In this document: piece by piece, positions 57,191 to 64,000 of the stretch | Layout of the letters: each line of letters begins with the position of its first letter | How positions within the stretch are numbered: the first letter of the stretch is position 1 | DNA from: Lyophyllum atratum | Taxonomy: Eukaryota > Basidiomycota > Agaricomycetes > Agaricales > Lyophyllaceae | Reading direction: 5' to 3' | DNA: 64,000 nucleotides | NCBI GenBank assembly: GCA_014905825.1 | Contig: JACGCN010000001.1 | Coordinates: 62,001 to 126,000 of the forward strand | Translations under genes and position numbers: made by a program | The notes under the pieces: model-generated | The model's input: the letters and a program-made list of their open reading frames with translations, nothing else | What the model was told of the DNA's origin: nothing | The model's database searches: none

Positions 57191-58346
57191 TTATCCTTGG
57201 AACTGGTACCCGCCCTGCCGCGCCGTCGCGGTGAACTCCAGCGATGCGAGTTCCTTCCCGTCAGAATCAGCCAAGGCACACTCGACCTTATCTCCTGCCA
57301 CGACGGGACCCACACCTTCCGGTGTGCCCGTGAGGATGAGGTCGCCTTCCTGTTCGCAATCAATCGCACAAGCAAAGGGGGATGTCAGCCTCAATGTTAC
57401 GACAAGCGCCACGAGAAAGAACGCCATGAAATCAAGGGACTGACCTCCAAGGTCATGATGGATGAGATATGCTCAATCAAGCGCGGGATACGGAATATCA
57501 TGTCTGAGGTCGTGCCGTCTTGTTTGGTGATACCGTTAATCTGGATAGCCAAGAAGTCAGATTAGCTCATTCTTGGTGTGGATCCCGACATGCAGACGCA
57601 CCTTCAATGATAGTTTGAGGTCGTGCGGCTCTTTGACGTCGCTCTTGGGTATAAACGGCCTTGAGGAAGAAAGCGGATCATTAAAACCGGGACTCAAGAC
57701 ATCTGGACGTAACGACCAAGATTACAAGACGACAACGACTGCCATCCAAGTGATGTGTCACTGATCCAAGGAGGAGAAACAAGAACTCAAGACATACCCG
57801 ATGGGCGTGAACGTGTCGAAGCCTTTAGCAGCAGACCAGGGAAGGCCCTGCTTCTTGACCTTATCTTGGAGGTTGCGTGCCGTCATATCGACCGCCAAGG
57901 CTTGGCGATGACGAGACATAAGTGCATGATCGAGTAACACGACCTGGAGCTTGACGACGCACTGTAACCTGCAACATGGGCCTCGGCGCTACTTTGCGGG
58001 ATGTCGCGTCCACCTTTGCCTATGACCAGTCCAAGTTCGACTGTTGGAAGACAGATAATGGGTGGGTGGGTGAGGGTGACTGTGGGTAGGTATACGTACC
58101 TTCATGGTGGGCGATGATACCACTCGGAATCTCCACATTTCCCCCAGAGACTACGTAGCTAGTCGTAGGCTTTAGGAATAAGAATGGCTCCTTCGGTGCG
58201 GGGTTGTTCAGCTCCTTTGCATGTGCGGCATAGTTTCTGCCAATAGCTACAATCTAAACAAGGTTAGCATTTCACGGTGAAGAGCGGCATTTGTCTCAAC
58301 GAACCTTCTTGCCCCGTTGAACGAAGGAAGCTGCCGCGCTGGCCAT
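57191..58346 (-). CDS. Fumarylacetoacetate hydrolase family, FAHD1-type acylpyruvase
   Basis: Metal-dependent hydrolase/decarboxylase of acylpyruvates or oxaloacetate, mitochondrial or cytosolic. The start at 58346 reads MASAAASFVQRGKKIVAIGR, then NYAAHAKELNNPAPKEPFLF and LKPTTSYVVSGG. The metal-binding glutamates fall in IIAHHE and VELGLVIGKGGRDIP. A spliced junction gives VAGYTLAVDMTARNLQDKVK, followed by GLPWSAAKGFDTFTPIG, FIPKSDVKEPHDLKLSLKV, TSDMIFRIPRLIEHISSIMT and the signature GDLILTGTPEGVGPV. The end is TATARQGGYQFQG at 57191. Seven or so introns join in frame. Length about 285 residues. The call is firm to family; FAHD1 is the nearest group by its LAVDMTARN motif. Confidence 0.92.
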
Positions 58347-59104
58347 ACCTTTTCCTGTATATCGTCGTGGGTGAACTTGAAATGGATTCCAATTTCTAAA
58401 GAGCACGTTCAAACGCCGCGTCAGATCAAGTTTTGATCATTCAGGCAGTTTACTCTCAGCACACCACTACCCTTTGGCCTTGGCAGGAGCGGAAACTTCA
58501 TGTGTGGACCAGAAACCTTTCCAAGAATCGATATCGCCGTGCCCGAGTCTTGAGCTGATTTGCGAGACTTGCAGAGGTTTGGAGTCGAATTTCCTAGAAG
58601 TCGATATCTGTGGTCCGCCACGCCTCATGCCAGTGGCCTGCAGGCTGCTTCACAACGGAGCTCGAGCTTCTGTTCTGCCGAGCCAAATTAATACATAGGG
58701 CCATAGCACGATCGGTCTCGCCCTTCCTCGTCAAATTCCATGTTCCAGCGTCACACTTCGGCTTGGCCCAAGGCTTGGCATTCGTTTCCGACAGTCCGAC
58801 CTATCTTTCTTGACGGCAGACTGGCTTAGGCTTGGCATGGGACGAAGGCTTGGGGCTTGCGCTTGACGCCCAAGTTGCTTGGAACTTAAGCTGAATCAGT
58901 GATATAAAAGCGGCAGCCCCACTGCCACCGTCAGGTCTATCTGAGTCGCCAGGCGAACACTATCGTTTGTTTGAGAACTCTCTCTTTATCCCCCGTCCCA
59001 GCCCGTGCCGCCCTGCACCACGCCGCCCTACCCCGCTGGCGTCTTGCTAATACACATCATCAAATCAACCACATCCTGCATTGCACTCTACATTGAATTT
59101 GTAC
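58347..59104. other. Divergent promoter interval with CTTGG-rich stretch
   Basis: About 760 bases between divergent genes. Between 58760 and 58885, gcttgg-type motifs recur at least six times (for instance ggcttggcccaaggcttggc). Such clustering could be a binding array or a simple-sequence decay product. A TATA box for the right-hand gene is listed separately. Confidence 0.5.
58903..58910 (+). promoter_or_regulatory. TATA box upstream of the small membrane protein gene
   Basis: A consensus tataaaag lies about 200 bases upstream of the ATG at 59105, leaving room for a leader of about 170 bases. It is followed by a pyrimidine-rich stretch typical of fungal transcription starts (ctctctttatcccccgtccc). 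Confidence 0.6.
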
Positions 59105-59642
59105 ATGGCTGAAGGAGGGTGAGTGCACGCTTTTATGTTCATAACATAGCCTGGGGCTGATTGTATGGATTCCTCACATAGACCCCGGAGTGGTCATCTC
59201 GGAACGACATGGGAGATCGCTGTCGTAATCGTGTTCAGTGAGTCCACTCCCTTTCCTTTTCCTTGCCCTCCCTTGCTCACCCTTATCGCAGTTGTACTCA
59301 TAATCGTCACCGTGAGCACAGTAGTGGTACAAATCCGGCGGAAGCAGCGGCGGCGAAGGCAGGAGGCATTGGATGCGGAGCTCGGGCACCGCAGTAGGGT
59401 GAGCTATGGGGAGAAAGGGGAGATGGATGGAGCAACGCTGTCGATCGTAAGTCGACATGCATTATTCCGAAAAAGCCGACTTGACACAGCGTTCGAATTG
59501 ACAGCCAGAGCGCGCGGCATACCCAGCACGCCATTCGAAGTCGAGCCGTAGCAGGACACCGACACCAACATCATCATACCACGATCACGATAGACCATCG
59601 AAGAAACCCCCGGCTCCGCGGTATTATTGGGACTATCGGTAG
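59105..59642 (+). CDS. Small single-pass membrane protein with basic tail
   Basis: Four exons, about 125 aa. The start at 59105 (MAEGG) splices to PRSGHLGTTWEIAVVIVF, then to IVLIIVTVSTVVVQIRRKQR. This yields one transmembrane helix of about 25 residues followed by RRKQRRRRQ, a strong stop-transfer signal. The cytosolic tail reads EALDAELGHRSRVSYGEKGE, then PERAAYPARHSKSSRSRTPT and ends RPSKKPPAPRYYWDYR at 59642. Skipping the last intron gives a different end (SRHALFRKSRLDTAFELTA), so intron retention would change the tail. Function unknown; the YYWDY terminus and Ser/Arg-rich region suggest regulated partner binding (inference). Confidence 0.7.
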
Positions 59643-61355
59643 TGTCTGCGACATGTTTTACTATTTTTGCTTCTTCCTCTTGTTGTGCTCTTTCTATTCT
59701 TGCGTGATGTATCGAGGGGAAGGGCTTGGTATCTTCATCCCTGTATGTGATTTATTGAAATTCCTTGCGTGAAGTCCATACTTACGTTCAGGATTTGCAT
59801 GACAGTGTATAGTATACTTATCGACCTATGGACCGCTGCGTATAATGTCTACCTTCCAATGAAATTCCCTTAATCTGCTACTGCGACACTTCAACTTGGA
59901 GAACTTCGGCATTGGCCTGATGTGAATAATCGAGTGAGGTATTTCCTTGGTGTTTCCTTAGCCTACGGAGCACCCGTGGCCATTCCCAATGCATACCCCC
60001 ACGCCGAGCCTTTCTCTTAATGCCTTCAGGCTGCGGAGAATGCTATTGGACACGCATCTCAGCATCGTGCCGTCTAGTGGCTTCCGCCACACCCATGTCA
60101 TACTCAGCGAACCGGCATTTGTGGCGTGCTTCCACACTTCGCGAGCTTCTCTTTTCGATCAGAGTCGAGTGCACCTGACCGACGACCATTGGTGGAAATA
60201 TGCTAGGTAGCAAACCTGGGTGCAGGATCCGCATATACGATGCATCATGCATGGGTTCAAATGAGGAGTAAGGATGATCTAAGTGTACCTGGAATTTGAA
60301 ACTGGTTTACGCTGCGGTATAGGTCTCGTTGGACTGGAATTCAATCATAACTTTTGGAACGGTCACCATGTGTATCTACAGCCTTGAACCTGGTGAAGAT
60401 TACGAGCTAGGATGGCGTCGGCAGATGCAGGGAATCCGAAGAGTGACGTTGATATCGAGAACTACCCTCGGATTCAGTATGCAGCACCCCACACAGCACC
60501 CAGGCGATTTATCTCATCCCCATCGCGGCCCCAATTGGCGACCAGGCCCCATTGTGTCCCGCCAGCAGCGGCATCAAAGGGAACGACGGCAACAGCACAG
60601 TCACTTGTCGTCTTTCCCCTTGAAGCATCCGACCCAAGTTCGTTACCCTACAGTATACATCAGCTACGACCAAGCCTATGCGCACAACTTCTCTGAGCCA
60701 GGATGGGGGCAGGCAGTAGGATCTCGATTGTGGGGTCGGCTCCCGAGGGATATCGGTTTGCCGTTGACGGGTTGACGGTCTCAGGACGAGGAGGCCAGGC
60801 AATCTATTCCTCGAACAAATCAAAGTCAACAAAGGAACTCCCACGGCCAACCTCCACCTGCACTTGGACCCCCACCATGGTTATGCATAGCCGTCGCACA
60901 GACATGCATAGAATGCAGAATCTCTGGTAAGAAACAGCCCTTGTGAAATATACTCACTTCGAATTCTCACCAAAATCCGCACAGATTAATACGGCTAAGA
61001 ATCACGATACCCAGAATACCTGTGTAATAATTTTCCAGAGAATTTGACTCATTCTATGATACACAAGGGAGAAATTGTCAATGGTTCGAATTCGATGGAA
61101 CGCCTTCATCGAATCCTTGCTCATTCTTAGGACTTTGTGCTCACCGCTTCTCGAATGCAGCTGAGCAGCTGACTTCAGAATTTCTCACACAAACATCCTA
61201 GGCTCCCGTGTTACGCGTTCGAAGGCAAGTGGAATGCGAACTTCGAGCATTGTCCTCGGTCTCACAACACATTCTTTCGTTATATTTGGGGTTAGTACAT
61301 GTGGTCAACCCCAGGGTCTAATTCCTTGGACCACATGCCCCCGGTATGGAACCGT
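59643..61355. other. Long interval with only weak coding candidates
   Basis: About 1.7 kb. A plus-strand frame at 60412-60696 opens MASADAGNPKSDVDIENYPR and is Pro/Ala/Ser-rich. Another (60329-60775) and a minus-strand frame (60850-60509) overlap it. None has a motif, and I could not splice them into a longer gene. A short exon-like stretch GQPPPALGPPPWLCIAVAQT lies near 60860. No repeat or RNA gene recognised. Confidence 0.35.
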
Positions 61356-61363
61356 TATAAAAC
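61356..61363 (+). promoter_or_regulatory. TATA box of the carboxylesterase pseudogene
   Basis: tataaaac lies about 50 bases before the ATG at 61408. The promoter thus looks intact although the coding region is broken. Confidence 0.5.
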
Positions 61364-61407
61364 CTACAAGAACCGGGGGCGAAACTCAGCGGACTCCTCA
61401 AATCAAC

Positions 61408-63719
61408 ATGCTTCTCATTGCACTTCCTCTCCTGTTGCGAGTTGTGGGTGTGATCACAGCGCCTACAGCCCCGACAATCGACCTTGGATATGCACAATAC
61501 GAAGGGAATGTCGATATGACCACTGGAAATACTTTATTCCTTGGGATGCGCTATGCTGCGCCGCCGACAGGCAAGACGCCATTTTCTCGTGACTCGTGAA
61601 AGCTCATAGTATTTCTGTTAGGAAGTCTCCGTTGGCAGCCCCCCCAAAGGCCTGCCACTGTCGCGGGGGGTCCAACAAGCCAATGCACAACCACCTTCGT
61701 GTAACGGTGCAGGTTCAGGGCTCTCTCCAACTAACCCATTACCTCAACAAGAGCTGAAACCCCAAGCTGCTGCTGCTGTGTCCGAGGACTGTCTCTTCCT
61801 TAAGTGGGGCTTTGATTCGGTTCGCGTCCTGTTGAAAACCTAACGACCTGGTAGCGTCTTCACCCCGGGATTTCCGACTGATCCTAGAGGACGAAGGCCT
61901 GTGGTACTCTGGATACATGGGTGAGTACGCCATGCATCAACTTTCTGAAGTCGAGGTCGTTGTAGTCATGCCAAAGTGCAGAGGGGGATACCAGGCGGGC
62001 AGCGCCTCTTCCTTCAACGGACAAGACCTCATACGTGAAGCCAATGGTGGGGTGGTTGCCGTCGTGATCCAATACCGACTGGGAGCTTTCGGCTTTTTGG
62101 CCGGAAGTAAAGTCAAAACAGGCGGCGCTCTCAACGCAGGATTATGTAGGCCCTTCATTGATGCCCACAGGTCTTACTGAAGGCTAATAACGCGAAATAG
62201 TGGACCAATAATTCGCTCTTCAATGGGTTCAAGATCATGTGGGTCTGATCTTTTGGTTTTTGATCCTTCGACTCAGCCTTTATCAATAGATCACGCAGTT
62301 TGGTGGTGATCCCAAACAGGTGACGATCTGGGGAGAATCGGCCGGTGTGTCCTTCGACTTTGGTATTGCAATGTTACGTCCTTACTGATCTATCACTAGG
62401 TGCCGGCTCAGTACTTCAACATGTTATCGCCCATGATGGGAAGACCAATCCTCCGCTCTTCAGAGCAGCTATCACAAGCTCGAGCTTCCTACCCTCTCAG
62501 TACAACTTCGATGACTCCATCCCCGAGGTTAGTGATGATTGTCATTTTCATGGAAATCGACGCATTGATCTTGTGAACTAGGCGTTGTATAGCAACCTAG
62601 TCTCTCTGACCAAGTCAAGCTCATCCTCCTCCATTCTATGGAACAAGACTAACAGTTATCTACAGTTGCACCTCCTCTGCGGACACTCTTGCCTGCCTCC
62701 GAGGGGTAGATATTGCAACCCTGCAGGCAGCGAACGTCAAAATCTCCACTGCCGCGTTCTTCGGAACGTTCGTCTTTGTTCCAGTCGTTGAGGGGACTTT
62801 GATCACGCAACGGCCAACTGTGGCCCTGAAACAAAGGAAAGTCAACGGGGTGCGTTTTTTCATTACAATCTCTTCCTTCAATATCTTCTAATGGTCTGCA
62901 TAGTTGGCGCTGCTGACGGTCACCAACACCTTGGAGGGTTTCAATTTTGTTAATCAGAACACGGCCTCGGCAGTCCAGATTCCAGCATACATTGGCCAGC
63001 TATTCCCAAAATTTGGGACCCAGGAGATTACTAGGGCAGCTGCGTTGTATGCAAGCCTAGGCACTTCTATTTCGCAGGCTGTCGCTATCATGGGAGAAGG
63101 TAGGTCCATTAAGCCTGCCAACCGTCTGAACCATTATTAATCTGTGTCTTCATAGCTATTTTTATATGCCCAACCTACTTCCTACTGCGTCCCTTCTCTG
63201 GACGATCGTGGAAAGTAAGCTCTCATCTATATATGATCAGGTATGTGCAAGACTAACACATGTACCAAAGGCAGCATTTGCTATTCCGCCATCCCATCAC
63301 GGAGATGATGTTCAATATTACTTCCCCTCGTACGACCCCTGTCTTATGACCACTAACTTGGGTAGAACTGAACCTTTTTTATAGGCAAACTTCCTCCGGG
63401 TTCCCAGCGTTTAATAATACTGCATTTGACAGGGCGTTTTCTGAACAGTTCTTGGACTTCGCCATGAAGTTGAACCCCAATGTTAAAGCGAGCCACCCAT
63501 TGAATATAATTCCTCTGTGGAATACTTGGAACATCGGGAATACCGAGATGCTTTTCAATAGGACCGCTGAAGGGGTGCCTCTTGTTAAGGCGACTTCGAC
63601 ATCTAGCACCTTACTGGATAGATGCGCGTAAGTCGTCGAGCTTTTCTCGTGAATTTTTTCCCTGGTGTTAACAAGCCTTTAGATTTTGGGAGAGTGTTGC
63701 CGCTCTATCTGCTCAGTAG
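61408..63719 (+). pseudogene. Type-B carboxylesterase/lipase, broken by frameshift and stop
   Basis: Secreted alpha/beta-hydrolase of the carboxylesterase/Candida rugosa lipase type. The signal peptide MLLIALPLLLRVVGVITAP starts at 61408. Next come FLGMRYAAPPTGSLRWQPPQ, PVVLWIHGGGYQAGSASSF (oxyanion hole), VVIQYRLGAFGFLAG, the nucleophile WGESAGAGSV, FFGTFVFVPVVEGTL, HHGDDVQYYFPS and a C terminus LDRCAFWESVAALSAQ at 63719. About eleven introns splice in frame. Two lesions remain. A run of six G at 61665-61670 gives one base too many before VQQANAQPPSC, and TAA at 62209-62211 replaces the expected glutamine in LDQ-FALQWVQDH. The first intron uses a GC donor (61571). The catalytic motifs are unaffected, so inactivation is recent. 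Confidence 0.85.
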
Positions 63720-64000
63720 GATGAGGATCATGTTTGACCGTTTCGATGGAAAGCCTTGGTTCCAGACATGTGCTAAGTTCGCATGAGGTGTCGTGTTTCT
63801 GCGACCTCGTATGTCATAGACTCACGTACTCTGAGCAAAATTGTTCCCTTACTAACACATTCATAACACGGGAAGTGATTCCAAGACATCAAGATTTTGT
63901 GAGACTCATCTGAAGGAAGCAGACATGCGCAAGCCATTCTGGATAAGCAGACAGGTAATTGGTTATTACAGTGGGCGGAAAGCAGGAGCTGTTTGATTTT
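63720..64000. other. Right-edge sequence
   Basis: About 280 bases downstream of the esterase pseudogene. No gene recognised. Confidence 0.4.

Noticed and set aside
60412..60696. Pro/Ala-rich frame MASADAGNPKSDV... as a gene
   Set aside because: Low complexity, overlapped by frames on both strands, no splice continuation that I could support.
1..64000. Search for tRNA genes and riboswitch-like structures
   Set aside because: By eye I found no convincing cloverleaf with A/B boxes; a covariance-model scan would be needed to exclude them.

Overview
This window is nuclear DNA of a filamentous basidiomycete, most likely an Agaricomycete. The evidence is dense genes on both strands, almost all split by GT-AG introns of about 50-60 nt, several microsomal P450s of the basidiomycete type, F-box genes that begin MGQYFEF, and a full set of conserved fungal housekeeping genes. 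No virus, CRISPR array or complete autonomous transposon was recognised. All multi-exon models were spliced by eye from donor/acceptor pairs and protein-family conservation.

Layout. 0-3 kb: the 5' part of a P4-ATPase flippase gene running off the left edge, and a CDC10-type septin, both on the minus strand. 3-6 kb: gene-poor, with a 284-bp diverged tandem duplication and a 100-bp near-perfect tandem duplication. 6-10 kb: a P450 that looks newly dead (mutated splice donor plus a small deletion), an older P450 relic, and a fragment tentatively resembling a cullin N terminus. 10.8-12.1 kb: a divergent pair of unrecognised genes. 13-18.2 kb: a complete second P4-ATPase. 19.7-21 kb: a secreted GH17 glucanase. 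21.6-24.1 kb: a small basic orphan protein and a strongly diverged actin paralogue. 24.5-31.1 kb: an MFS transporter, glia maturation factor (Arp2/3 regulator), GPI mannosyltransferase 1 and the COPII GTPase SAR1. 32-35.4 kb: an intact P450 with an 11-nt microexon over the haem cysteine, and a tiny Kre9/Knh1-like secreted protein. 36.4-49.1 kb: a rearranged block bounded by two inverted copies of a roughly 2-kb non-autonomous repeat. It encloses two F-box genes, a deleted copy of one of them, the SRP receptor beta subunit and a membrane-anchored coiled-coil protein. 49.3-59.6 kb: UTP21, a SAPS-domain phosphatase subunit, an acylpyruvase (FAHD1 type) and a small single-pass membrane protein. 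61.4-63.7 kb: a type-B carboxylesterase broken by a frameshift and a stop codon.

How the genes fit together. The housekeeping genes belong to separate processes and show no operon-like logic. They cover membrane asymmetry and the early secretory pathway (two flippases, SAR1, SRP receptor beta, GPI14), cytoskeleton (septin, actin paralogue, GMF), ribosome biogenesis (UTP21) and phosphatase signalling (SAPS). Between them lies fast-evolving accessory material: P450s at three stages of decay, F-box duplicates, a dead esterase and the inverted repeat. The most notable observations are the diverged actin paralogue, the inverted repeat with its variable internal array, the 11-nt P450 microexon, the one-codon last exon of SAR1, and two probable pseudogenes that automated annotation would tend to call intact.
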